Positions 1-10,443 of a stretch of 49,124 nt of DNA are shown here, piece by piece. Location of the stretch: contig JANBQC010000162.1 of the NCBI GenBank assembly GCA_027576995.1, forward strand, positions 1-49,124. Reading direction: 5' to 3'. The notes below the pieces were generated by a model that did no database searches, was not told the DNA's origin, and saw only the letters and a list, made by a program, of their open reading frames with translations. This stretch comes from Dimargaris cristalligena (taxonomy: Eukaryota; Kickxellomycota; Dimargaritomycetes; Dimargaritales; Dimargaritaceae). Position numbers and translations under genes: made by a program. How positions within the stretch are numbered: position 1 is the stretch's first letter; every line of letters starts with the position of its first letter.

Positions 1-210
1 ATCCACTAATAGAAATATAAATAAAATCAAAGGAAAAATTCATGTGGAAAGAATGGGTTAAAAGGGAAGGGAAAAAACTGGATATACTAGACAAAAAAGC
101 CACTTCATACCTTATATATAAATATAAAAATCAAATAGTAATAGTTCATACCTGTGGCAATCAAGGGGACACTCCACCTTGCTACACCGTTCAATATGGT
201 CTTCCACCAG

Positions 211-774
211 TGTCACCTAAATTAACCACTCTTAGTCCATCAAGAGTCTCAGGGATAGGCTTCTAATGGTAGGTGGGGCATTTTCATGGCCAAGCAGGCT
301 GCTAGCATTAGGGTGGGCTGTACTAACCCAATAAAGCAAGTGTCCAATGCATATGTGGGGGATGTGCACTGATGCACAATTACTAGTCAGTATGAGGGGG
401 TAAGCATATATAGAGTTTATTGAGGGTAAACTAAGGGGGGTAAGAATAAGCTAAGGTATTAACCAGTCCCCATGGGGGGCCCAGTTATATATACATGGGG
501 GACTACTCCAAGGGAGGTCCCGAGGGGAAACTACATAACTAAGATAATGATAGGGAGGGCCAGGTGGTCCTCATATGAGCGGGGGCTTCCATGGGAACTG
601 GAAGACACTAAGATTACCCAGGAGTGAGTAGTGCAAACTCCGGGGGGTCTGGTCAGTAAGATGATATATATGATGTCCAGCCCCATCAGGACCGGGGGTA
701 CAATATGGCGCTATATGGCCTGCTAGGATGGCAATCATTAGTGGACAGATTAGGTCAGATTAGGAGGGGTGACA
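211..774 (+). mobile_element. Solo LTR, copy 1
   Basis: About 564 bp beginning TGTCACC and ending GGTGACA, so it has TG...CA ends with a 7-bp perfect terminal inverted repeat. The interior is shared with the copies at 6,967, 36,631, 38,390, 39,447 and 48,770. Landmarks are CTCTTAGTCCATCAAGAGTC near the 5' end, GTTTATTGAGGGTAAACTA in the middle and the GATTAGGAGGGG end. There is no coding sequence. The flanks (ACCAG left, CTTTT right) show no matching 5-bp duplication, so it may derive from inter-element recombination. It ends 3-4 bp before the duplicated promoter and exon at 778-1,033. A non-autonomous DNA transposon is the alternative; the 5-bp duplication at copy 3 favours an LTR. Confidence 0.72.
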
Positions 775-777
775 CTT

Positions 778-1033
778 TTATTTATTTTCAATAAAACTCT
801 TGTGTCACTCATTATATCCTTTCCCCATCCTCCATCCAATCCACTGATCACCCACCCCCTCCGAAAACCCACCATGTCAACATCCAATTCTGCCCTGGTC
901 TCATCCCACTCTGCAAACCTTCCATCTTCTGCCACCAGGGAGCTGGCCACCGTGACTTCAGGCCATGTTGATAAGGAGGCCACTGCCTCCTCGCAAATCC
1001 CAAAGGCTGCTAACAATAGGCCAGATGTCCCAG
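778..1033 (+). pseudogene. Duplicated promoter and first exon of an orphan gene (relic)
   Basis: An inverted duplicate of 47,849-48,100. It covers about 95 bp of upstream sequence (shared TTTCAATAAA and CACTGATCA stretches), the ATG at 874 and a 160-nt coding exon ending CCCAG|GTAGTA at 1,033. The exon is exactly as long as in the intact gene and has the same phase. The peptide begins MSTSNSALVSS and ends NNRPDVPG; the other copy begins MTTSSSAPVSS and ends SNRPDVPG. The second exon of the intact gene is absent here. At about 1,034-1,040 the sequence changes into the 3' half of the F-box-like family, in another reading frame. I infer a recombination relic with no normal product. Confidence 0.7.
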
Positions 1034-1846
1034 GTAGTACACATCCCAGAGAGCTACATTCAGTTTCTAGTCACCCTGTTATACATACACCAAAGCTTAG
1101 ATCCTGAGGTTGAAACCCATCTGAGTTTAGAGGGTTTTGTCAAGTACACAAAAAACCAAGAGTTCCACAAGGCTCAATACATGACCACCTTTTTAGCATG
1201 CATTATGCTTCTGGCTGGGAATAGTACCTTTGACACCTTGAATAGTACTATCAGATTTGGCACCATACATCCTCTGCTACAAACTAAAGAGTACCAACTG
1301 GCCCTTCTGGTCGCAAGAGTCCAGGGCAATACTGAGCTTGTTCATGCCTTGATGGATCCACTGCAAGTTCCTACTCCCATTGACGAGAAAGGAGCATGTG
1401 CCGTACAGCATGGCTGGATTAGTGAGACACAAATCACCCCCATCTTAGCAGGCAATGGTAGCCGGAGTCCACCTCATTGCCAAAAGTTCATGTTCTGCGC
1501 GATTTACCTAATTCATCTAGATTCTGCCGGAAAAACAGCATTCCATCTCTATGACCAAAACCCAAGTCCAGTGGATTATAAGATTCCGATGATCAGTGCA
1601 TTGGCACCCCCAGTTACACTGCTCAATCTTTATGCTGAAGATGGGGTGTACTTTATTTTGAAGGACTGTATGGATAGTCATTATATCCCTAACCATGTTC
1701 CCAGCAGTACCCCCCAAATGGTAATTGATCATTTTAATGCCATTGGACCTCCTCCAGCAGATCAGCATGTGGTGATGCCTCCTCTGCCGGAGAATTAGGA
1801 CCATTTACCACCTATGGATAATGAAATGCCTCCGAATAATCCCTAA
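1034..1846 (+). pseudogene. Truncated, nonsense-mutated copy A of the signal-peptide/F-box-like family
   Basis: This matches the C-terminal half (from PESYIQF onward) of the genes at 4,921 and 33,835. The frame is open for about 250 codons, then TAG at 1,796-1,798 replaces the Trp of ANWDHLPP in copy C. The old tail (DHLPPMDNEMPPNNP) can still be read to a TAA at 1,844. The first half, including signal peptide and F-box-like segment, is missing. The left junction follows a foreign exon at a short AGTAC microhomology. Relative to copy B many differences are C-to-T or G-to-A transitions, which is compatible with decay by deamination or RIP-like mutation (inference). Confidence 0.78.
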
Positions 1847-1874
1847 AAAGCTAAAATAAGTTCAATACTGTAGC

Positions 1875-1945
1875 GTCAAGACCTGGTGGACCGGTTAGGT
1901 CGGGGATTACGTCATGGGGGGGAAAAGCCGGGAAACTCAGCGGGA
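1875..1945 (-). repeat. Short dispersed repeat, copy 1
   Basis: The reverse complement of this stretch aligns with plus-strand 38,975-39,036. The core is CCTAACYGGTCCACCAGG, with an upstream C-rich run and ATGAYG also shared. On the minus strand it lies in a 61-codon open frame (2,036-1,851) ending with LTGPPGL. The second copy reads LTGPPGLS. The second copy sits between two LTRs, so an old retroelement internal fragment is possible but unproven. Confidence 0.4.
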
Positions 1946-1949
1946 GGTT

Positions 1950-2865
1950 CGAACCACTATCAGGGACCTTGTTATTGGCAGATTGTAGTGCAGCCAACAG
2001 TGGGGTTGTAGAAGCGCTTTGCGGTGAGAAAGACATTGTAGTTTTTTACAAATTTATTTACTAAAAAGAAATAGAGCAATATGAAAATAATAGACTAAGT
2101 GGAATATAAGAGAATTGAAAATAATGTGCGAGGAAAATCGGCTAATTCGGGGTTTACAAGAAATGAGAAATATATATATAACTATGAACGGCTGGCTGGA
2201 GTATAACTTGCTTCATTACACTTTTCTTGGACTTCGCTTGTTCTTCTTTCCCCAGTTTGGCAGAACTGTGGGGTTTTTATAGGTGAAGGAAAAGTAGGGA
2301 TGCTGAGTTAGGTCGGAACTCTGCTATGGCTAACTGTACTCAGTGGAACAATGTTGAATAGAATCAATAGATGCAACGAGTATTGGTATTTGATAAAAGA
2401 CAAGTAAAATGATACAATACTTCGATTGATAAGTAAAACTAGGCTCTTGAACTTCGAGATAATAATCATCAGATATAATAATCAAATAGTTGACGTTTTT
2501 TTTGTAGTTTTCTGGTAAAGAAATGAATAGGACTGATAAAATATAGGATATTGTTTGATGAATAATTAGTTTTACAGGATGAATTGATAGAGTATGATTA
2601 AAGGAGCTGTGCTTTACGTTGATAAATGGGTTCTAATTAGTAAAGGAATCAGGTAATTAAATATGCTTCCAGTTACCTGCACTCTGCAGCACCACAATAC
2701 CATTGTCTAACCGGGGCTTCCGTCTAGACAATTCCGGGTCCTCAAAAACCCCGTCGAATATTAGCAGAGCATCCGTGGCCTATAAATCATTTCCAAAATA
2801 CTAACCTACAATACTTTCGGCTGTCATTGTTGACATTGCTTGTATTTATCGTTTTTGTATATTTT
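1950..2865. other. AT-rich intergenic stretch
   Basis: AT-rich DNA with (TA) runs near 2,170 and a T-run near 2,500. I see no convincing exon, RNA gene or mobile-element end. Confidence 0.5.
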
Positions 2866-2869
2866 TTTA

Positions 2870-3735
2870 AAAAAATATTTATGTGTATTGAATAACTCAA
2901 TAAAATGTAACTGCACTTGTTGAATTCGCTCTAGAGCGTCTGGCAGACTAATTTGTTGAAAATATGTCCCGACGGGTTTATTATTACCTCTTGTATCTGG
3001 CGAATTTCGCTTGTTTAGTTCTATAATGTCCATTCATTTTAACCGCATAAAATGCCCCTGATCAACTACACTATTCAATAAACACCCAGAGGCGCCTACC
3101 GTCCTCTAGCGGCTTTCCTCCCTTTCACCCAGTTTTATTGATATTCCTTTAGTAGTTCCAATATAATTAACTGGAAACAGCAGCCCGTTATTTAATATTG
3201 GATTTAGTCAAGGAGACGGCAAGTCGACATATTTTCCCTTATATTCTTTAGAAGTGAATTATTAAAGAGTTGTCTTATATTTCCAAAGTGGTTAAAGTCC
3301 CCGATTTAAACAAAACAAATCATGAATATAATTAAAAAATCTCCAAATCTCTATTAGTGGTTCTTTATATTCCATAGTTATTTTGATAGGAAATCTGGTT
3401 ATACATCTCCAAATACAATGATCTAGAGAATTGGCGGCCTTTTCCAACGTGTCCCTTTCGTTGCCAGAAGTGCTAGTGGTTAGCCACCTGGAAAGAGTAC
3501 TATATGGAACCGGCGGTATTGTTATCCGTAAGCTTAACTCCAGTGTCCCTCACAAAAGGAGTCGGGAACTACATATATTTTAGCTCTGGGTCCTTTGGAC
3601 TGGGGCCCTCGGATGAATTGAGAACTCCCAAAGTTTCTTCGGCCAGTATTCACTTGGTTGACTGCACCCTGGTCGAGTACACAAAATGAGGGACGCAGCG
3701 GAATTACTAATTTGCCGCCCAACTGCCAGTGCACC
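2870..3735 (-). repeat. Degraded dispersed repeat (family 2), copy 1
   Basis: Read on the minus strand this matches plus-strand 37,340-38,035 over most of its length. The best part is 3,534-3,734, where both copies keep an open frame sharing FQ/FIRGPQSKGP-like, NTG and IIY/KIY-VP residues (RGPQSKGPRAKIYVVP here). Similarity continues through 3,440-3,480 (GGTTAGCCAC region), 3,330-3,415 and 3,170-3,230, and resumes at 2,860-2,960 after about 200 bp present only in this copy. Codons drift between frames, so this is an old element with a former coding portion. I do not recognise the protein. No terminal repeats are evident. Confidence 0.55.
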
Positions 3736-3759
3736 TTAAAATGGGGGTATTGGCCCTAG

Positions 3760-4650
3760 GGCCAGCAGGTAGAGAGGAGAAGCGCATTTAGAACAATAGT
3801 GGATACAGTGTACATCGTGTCACTCGAGGTTATCCATATAAGACATTGATTAAGTCTTCGTTGACAATGGCAAGCCTGACCCATACATTATTAAACTGTA
3901 GGAAAAACCACAACAAGCGTACACTTTAAAGTATTAGGAATGTATAAGTACACTAGCGACACAATATATTCATCGAGCCACACCATGGTGCCTATGGGGA
4001 GGTGCAGTGGTTATCGCACATATATCATTTATCGCTATCCCCCCATTAATATTTAACAACCACCGAGTAGTTCTGCTTTTTTAACACTCAATAGCAATGC
4101 CTCCCTACGAAGGGAAGGTATTAGGGGGCCGAGCACTGGTATCACCTGTGGCGATTCCGAATGATCGAAAAAATGAAAAAAAAAAAACGCGATTCTTAAG
4201 GCCTCCGGAACGGAAAGTAGAATCCCCTACGCCCCCAACTATGTTGGACAGTGCTAAGGTATGTGGGTGGCGTCTTTCGGGTAGGACACGAATCTATCCT
4301 CCTCCCCTATCCCTTAGAGAGGGCTACTCGGGTCAATTAGAGATACTCCCAATTCCGGATATGTTCGAGTTAACTCATTTACCATTTGTCCAAGCCGCAA
4401 TGCCAAATCGCGACTGAAATCCATATTTAGTCTACAACTCGGCGTACAGGAATACACATACCTACGCTGCATGGGGTGCCTAAAAGATATCCCAGTCAAT
4501 GATCTGCTGACAACGGGAATAGTACAGTAGGGCCAGCTCAATAATGCCTGCTCCTACTGTCGAATGGGGAAGCGAATATAGGCGAAACTCAACGGAACTG
4601 TAAAAAAATAGAATAGCAATATACATGAGAAACTAATCACGGTAGTTAGC
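3760..4650. other. Intergenic stretch upstream of F-box-like gene B
   Basis: A 106-codon open frame (4,097-4,417) is present, but its composition (KNEKKK, proline-rich, no homology sense) does not persuade me. From about 4,590 onward the sequence aligns with the region upstream of the paralogue on the minus strand (35,790 downward), marking the start of the duplicated promoter. Confidence 0.5.
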
Positions 4651-4657
4651 GCTAATC

Positions 4658-4679
4658 GGCTACACTCATCTCATTGAAT
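4658..4679 (+). promoter_or_regulatory. Conserved upstream element of F-box-like gene B
   Basis: A 22-bp block containing CTACACTCATCTCATTGAAT is identical to the block at 35,755-35,776 on the minus strand, upstream of the paralogue. Its flanks have diverged more. It lies about 35 bp upstream of the TATA box in both genes. A transcription-factor site is inferred. Confidence 0.5.
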
Positions 4680-4713
4680 GGGCAGCTTGAGACGGTTGGG
4701 CTGAACCGCTCCC

Positions 4714-4722
4714 ATATATAAG
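4714..4722 (+). promoter_or_regulatory. TATA box of F-box-like gene B
   Basis: ATATATAAG lies about 199 bp upstream of the ATG at 4,921. The paralogue has ATATATAAA at the same distance from its ATG. The shared position supports a real core promoter and a 5' leader of roughly 170 nt. Confidence 0.5.
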
Positions 4723-4920
4723 CTCGGCATCTGGGTTCCGTTTAATGGCAGTTGTACTTCAGGTAGCCGTCTCTTTGCCTATAATTCTACTACTCTATTT
4801 TTTCTAGCCAATTCCTTTCCAAAATACTTTTCCTTATCTCCAAACATTCCCTTTAGGCCACGCCTTCCGTCTATCCCCAGCTTTCACTTGAGCCTACCAG
4901 TTGGCTATTTTATCGCGAAT

Positions 4921-6607
4921 ATGGTTGCTAAAATTCGTCTAAGCACTGCTGCACTGGTGTTCTTGGCCGCCAAGGCCCATTCGGCTAACATTAATGCTGT
5001 CCCCGATGAAATCCTCGAGGAAATACTCGGATGGATTCCCCCGTATGAACATATCCGAAGAGGCCCTGTGTCTCAACGTTGGAATAGATACGAACTCGGC
5101 CCTTTTATGAGAAAGACCAACAAGGTAATTTCAAGAGACTTTTCTGTTGAGTTGGCTTATGCATTGATACTGTCCAACTCCCGGCAACCGCTTAGTTGGC
5201 CTCCATAAACTATATATGGTCTATTCAATCCACGTCATTAGTATATCCTGCCTTGAGTCACAAAGATATATCCACTTACACCTATTGCGGTTTGACAATA
5301 ATCCACACATTTACTCGATACCGTTCTAGGCCGAGGATGAATTCTTTGCCCACCCCGAGAGCTACAATGCCCCAAATCTGGGCCCTGCGGAAGCTGACAC
5401 CAAATTAGCCGCGTTCATGCCCCTGATGGAGATTACCGTCCTTCCCGCCTTCATCCATCTCATTTACCAGAACCTGGACGTTCTGGGCTATGACAAGCTG
5501 GGCCAGCCCTTAGCGGTTAATCGACACCCTGAGCCCCACGTGGCCAGCAATATGATCCTACGGGAGGCCCTTGAGACCTTTCGGCCTGAGTTACAGTGGC
5601 TGCAAAAGAATACCCACGTTCAGCAATTCGACGCGATCCCCGAATCCACCCGTAGAATATTCTTTCCATTCCACCGTCGCCTCATGGAGGGCAAGTTAGG
5701 AGAGGCCCAAACCATGTCCGAGTACTTTTTGAGTGCCTCCTTTGGTGAAGCGCTGAGCCGGAATTTCTCCAAGTACGTCCCGGAGAGCTACATCCAATTT
5801 CTGGCCACCCTGCTGCACACGCGCCAAAGCGTGGATTTGTATAACGAAAGCCCTCTAAATTTAGAGGACTACGTCCAGTATGCTAAAAACCAGGAATTCC
5901 GAAAGGCTCGACACATGACCATCTTTTTAGGGTACATTATGCTTCTGGCTGGGAATAGTACCTATGATACCTTGTATAGCGCTATCGGATATAACCCCGC
6001 AACGCGTATGTTACCAGTTAAGGACCACCGACTGGCCCTCCTGGTGGCAAGTATCCAGGGTAATAACCAACTTGCCCAGGCCCTGATGGATCCGCGGCAT
6101 GTTCCTGCCCCCTTCGACTATTTAGGAGCGAGTGCCGTGCAGCGTGGCTGGATTAGCAGAGAGCAAATTCCTCCCACCTTAGCTGGCAATAATGACCTAA
6201 ACCTGTACGATTGCTATATGTTTATGTTCCGGGCCATTTATCCCATTCATTTGGATGCTACCGGAAAAACGGCACTCTATCTCTACTTTAAAAATCCCAA
6301 CCCCGTGGACTATAGGGTTCCAGCGGCCGGTCCATTGCCGCCGCCGGTTTCACTGGCCGTTCTAGTCAATGAACAGGAAGTGTATAGATTTATTAGATCA
6401 TTTATGGATGAGATAGATGGTCCTGAACACACTCCTGGTACCATCCTACAGCAAACATTAGATGCAAACGCAGAACTCGGACCTCCTCCACCAATTCAAC
6501 GTGCATCAATGAACGGTTTGCCCCCCTTGCCCGCTAATGCTGTTGGGGAGAATGTTATGAACCTTATATTTCCTATAGACGATGGCATGCCTCCCAATAA
6601 TCCCTAA
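4921..6607 (+). CDS. Predicted secreted or ER-targeted F-box-like family protein (copy B)
   Basis: Two exons, 4,921-5,124 and 5,330-6,607, with a 205-nt phase-0 intron (AAG|GTAATT...TTCTAG|GCC), give 493 residues. Residues 1-21 form a hydrophobic signal-like leader (MVAKIRLSTAALVFLAAKAHS). I chose this ATG because the signal and the paralogue both start there. Residues about 27-55 resemble an F-box (PDEILEEILGWIPP...VSQRWNRY). The rest is a leucine-rich, probably helical region with no domain I recognise, ending in a Pro-rich tail and MPPNNP. The paralogue at 33,835-35,511 shares exon structure, upstream element and most residues; a broken copy lies at 1,034. F-box proteins normally act in cytosolic SCF ubiquitin ligases, so a signal peptide is odd. 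Either the leader is not cleaved or the fold is reused outside the SCF. The function is unknown. Confidence 0.82.
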
Positions 6608-6966
6608 AATACCTAAATTTGGCTTATAGTATTAGCCAGCTAGGACTACAGCCCAATAAAATCTAGGCTGCGAAGACTATCTCAAATATCGGCCAGTTGC
6701 CCACTCCCCTATTATCAATTTCCTAAAACCCAAACTAAAGCTCTTGTCACTTCCATATTTGGGCCAGTCCGAACCTAGGGTTTTTATATTATTAGTTTAT
6801 CTCAAATGATTTAATAAAGTTGAGTGTACCTGTTTAATCTGTGGGTGTGTTTGTGATAGATTAACCAGTTTCTGCTAATGGAATTTTTCATTTCCAAGAC
6901 TTAGTGATAATTAAAGTAAATTTCAGTCATTTAATAGTAATAATACTTAGAAACTACAATTAGAGA
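6608..6966. other. 3' flank of F-box-like gene B
   Basis: AT-rich, with AATAAA-type signals near 6,655 and 6,812 that could serve 3'-end formation. The first 60 bp loosely resemble the sequence after the stop codon of the paralogue. No gene seen. Confidence 0.45.
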
Positions 6967-7553
6967 TATCACCCAGGTTTACCACTCTTAGTCCATCAAG
7001 AGTCCCAGGGATAGGCTTCTAATGGCAGGTGGGGCTTAGACTCAGCTAAGCAGGCTACTAGCATTAGGTACAAGGCATAGTACTAACTAATAAAGGCTTA
7101 GGTGATCAGGTATACAAGGGACATGCAGCAGGCATACTTATGGGTCAGTACAAGGGCATGAGTGTATATAAAGTTTATTGGGGGTAAACTAGGGGTAAGA
7201 ATAAGCTAAGGCATCTAACTGGTCCCAAGGGGGCCCAGCTATAAATATACAGGGACAACTCCAGAGGGAGGTCCCTGGGGGAAGGTACTTTTAAGGTTAA
7301 TGCTATGAGAAATAAGCTAACTGGATGGTTATGAGGGCCTGAAAGACTCTAATGGTAATTGGAAGAGTCTTTGGATCACCAATGGAGTGATTGGTGTGAA
7401 GAGGTAGAGTCCAGAAGGGGAAGGGTTATATGATATAGAAGGATCCTATAGTACCAGGGGGAGACTATGGGAAGTTACATATGGTGCTATATGGCCTAGT
7501 TGGGATAGATGATCACTACACCTAGATTAAGTTGGATTAGAAGGGCCAATACA
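6967..7553 (+). mobile_element. Solo LTR, copy 2
   Basis: About 587 bp matching the LTR family throughout. It starts at TATCACCC (a decayed TGTCACCC) and ends at GGGCCAATACA. It retains the CTCTTAGTCCATCAAGAGTC block, the TTTATTGGGGGTAAACTA block and the GGGCCCAGCTATA block. No 5-bp duplication is seen at the ends, and the terminal dinucleotide is mutated, so this is an older copy than the one at 36,631. Confidence 0.68.
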
Positions 7554-10105
7554 GATGCTGAATGTCTGAGTTATTAATTCTTTGGGACTGGCCTAAGCAA
7601 GGGTGTCTGGGCACAAACTAGTAATTTCAATGCCCTTGAGTTATGGCACTAAGCCTTTGGGCACTCCTACCAGTGGGGTTTTAAAAGTTTCAGGTAGATA
7701 TTGCCATACTGGTGAACTAAGACCAATCTAGGTTATAGAGATGAAAATATATTCACAGCCACTTCTTTGTCAGTTCTATGAGCCATGTACTACAGTGTTT
7801 TAAGAACGAATTAGTTTGTTGGTGGATAACTACAGCTCAGGGCTTAACCCCCCATATTCCTAGCTGTACCATTCCGATGTTGAACATATCAAATGAGCAG
7901 AAATTCTTCAGTAGGAATGCCAAATCAATGGATGGTACGAAACCTGCTAGAACTGTGGACCTTGTACAACTTGCCAGTTAAACACAGGTAGTGTGGCCTA
8001 CTATTGAATAGGTTTCTGATGAGATTCCAATTTTGCCTCAAATATAACCATTCTCTGACCTAACTGCTATCAGCATCATTTAAGTACCGTGTAGAAGTAT
8101 ATATAGATAGATCGGAGAGACCGCAGGATTGGATCGTGAACTGGCTGTATAGCCCCTAGGATCTACCGTTGAAATGAAATAATATTTCACCCCCGATTAC
8201 TGCAGTTCCTATTGATGCAATGCCAAACGCCATTATACAGCCCTTCCTGGTCCCCAAAAATGAGGTTTCCAAGCGAGAGTGTATAATGGCGTATGCAAAC
8301 ATGGAAAACTGACTACAGTGACCATGGCAAAGGTGATGACCAGGCCTTCAATGGACTGCTCATATTTCACGAGACATGACTGGGAATTGAGGAATGTGTC
8401 AGTTAAACATAGAGTGCCGCTATTCATTACAAATGGAAATTGAAGGGGGGGATGTGCCCTCTGTCAGAAAATAACCGGAGTTGGGTTTCAATTATGGAAA
8501 TAACCCTCCACCCTTGGTTCACCTGAGGGGCCATGGGGCCCAGTGGATTGCGCCAGAGCCCTCTTCTTAAACCTAGCACCATACTTGCCTTCCAGAGAAA
8601 CAGTGGGCGAGATGGTTTTTGATCCAATGATCCTACATGGCAGGGGGGGGGGCGATTTAATACTTGAGGGTAAAGTATTGATGACGAGAGGTTTGGCTTT
8701 GGGTGACGAAAGTCCAATCGTTCATACCCATGACCCGATCAATGGCAGGCCGACGCAAGACCCTAATCAAACATTTAAGTGTGGCTCTGGATGGTCTGGG
8801 GCAGTATTCGGCGGTGAATGTCGGTAATATTAACACCATGGCTGGACAGAATAACAAGGGAGGAAAATGGGTCATCTTTGGATTACCACGGGGGAAGAGG
8901 CTGCTGAGTGTGTGACCAATGGAAAGTGGGAGGTGCCAGCCGCGCACAAATGGTGTAGGAAAAGCCCAGATCGGTGTAGGCACTAAACCTCCTCTATGAA
9001 CCCAACAACGAAGTGGTGTGGTGGATTGCAAAGCATCGGCGATGCTCTCCTTTTACGATGCACCAATCAAACTCCTGCGATCCTGCATGGCTGCACTATT
9101 GAGTCGGCTGCAGGCCATCAACGCTGAATCGTGTGATGAGGAGAGGGTGATGGTGACACTGACCCTAATAACCAAGGGGTGGTTATAAATAATAGAGGGG
9201 TTTGGTAGCCTAGATTCAGCTTAGTCACCATACTAGCTGAAATGCTAAGAACCGCTCCAGTGAAAAGGAAACCGGCCATTGATTTTTCCATTCAATAGGA
9301 ATGCTTATGGAGAACATCCAACCCACAGAACCGGGAAATCTATTTAGGCCATTTGAGGTAAGTCGTGGAGCGGGCCCGCCTCAGCGCTGACGGAAGGGGC
9401 AAAGGGCTACGTATCTCAGCAAATTCACCGATCCGGATGGTCAGTAACCATATGGCCAGATGAATGAATCAAAGTGACAATTGTCATCGACCTAGGGGTG
9501 GGAGGCCCCAATGAGATAGACATTATAGAACGGCTGGTCTATATAATGTGTAAAGTTGGGGGGTATAGCCACTAGTAAATGTCACCCGCTGTCATGGCCC
9601 CGGTTCCTTCTGAACAATTCATCGCAACCATCTATATTTTGACCAGACCAGCCATTCGCAGAGCTGATTTAGGAGTCTGCCCGTTTGTATCGGATGCATG
9701 CGAGTAAGCCATTCGCAACGGGTTATTAATATAAATACATGGTGCAAGTTCCTGAACAAGAAGGGCATTAGGCCTGTATGGCCCTGTCAATAAGACCCTA
9801 CGGCATTGGCCTGTGGGTGCCACTGTCTGTGCCGAATGGTGAAGGCCAAGAGAAAGAGAGAGAGTGAGTGAGTGAACGAGAGTAAAAGAGAGAAAGCGAG
9901 AGATAGCATCGACCATAGCTTGTGGGCAGCATGGGTTTAAATAGAAGCTGGCTACATCGGGAGAATAATCACGATGGCGCCCATCGACTGTTTAGTTATT
10001 TTATCTAATGCCAATGACAAGAGTTTCCCTTGACTCGCGGCCAACAGGAGGCATGTAATTCTCTCCTCTGGGTCTTCTTCCCTATTTTCCACCCCTCGAA
10101 TTTTA
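7554..10105. other. Degenerate region without a clear gene
   Basis: Several short coding-looking segments lie here in different frames: for example 8,821-8,915 (AGQNNKGGKWVIFGLPRGKR) and about 9,038-9,188 (DAPIKLLRSCMAALLSRLQ). None can be joined by good splice sites, and stops interrupt all frames. A remnant of a mobile element or old gene is likely. A GA-rich simple tract runs from about 9,847 to 9,906. Confidence 0.4.
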
Positions 10106-10114
10106 CTATATAAG
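10106..10114 (+). promoter_or_regulatory. TATA-like box of the poly-His F-box gene
   Basis: ACTATATAAGCC occurs about 330 bp upstream of the ATG at 10,444. It is followed by a pyrimidine-rich leader (10,220-10,440) typical of the GC-rich genes in this window. No second candidate lies closer to the gene. Confidence 0.35.
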
Positions 10115-10443
10115 CCCGTTCCCTAGCGCCTTTAATATAAGTTGACCCACGTCTTTCTAGTAAACCACCATTATTATATTAACCACTTGGCCACTGCCCC
10201 TTGATATATAGTCTGAGGCTTATTTCCATCATTTTTTTGTCTTAGCCTTTCTTCTCTCTATTTCCCTATATTGCTCCACCTACCTCTTTCGGGTGACAAG
10301 TAATATTCTCCTTTCGTTACCTGTTTTCCGGTACCAACCACCCGTTTCGGCCCAGTCTGTGGTTCACGCGTCACCCTCTTCCTCCTGAATATCAAAGTAG
10401 GTTGGCTAGTTAGCGGCTATTACCCTGCTCCCCCCACTCCTCC

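Noticed and set aside
1944..1953. GGTTCGAACC resembling a tRNA T-loop
   Set aside because: No acceptor stem, D-arm or anticodon arm can be folded around it on either strand.
4001..4015. GGTGCAGTGGTTAT, similar to 29,507-29,521, as a possible tRNA-derived SINE head
   Set aside because: No B-box follows at the right distance, and the similarity ends after about 14 bp.
4097..4417. A 106-codon frame upstream of F-box-like gene B
   Set aside because: Contains A-run-encoded KKK and proline-rich sequence, with no promoter, splice sites or relative in the window.
8657..9031. A 124-codon minus-strand frame in the 8-9 kb region
   Set aside because: The plus strand shows better, though broken, protein-like segments over the same interval; the minus frame looks like a shadow.
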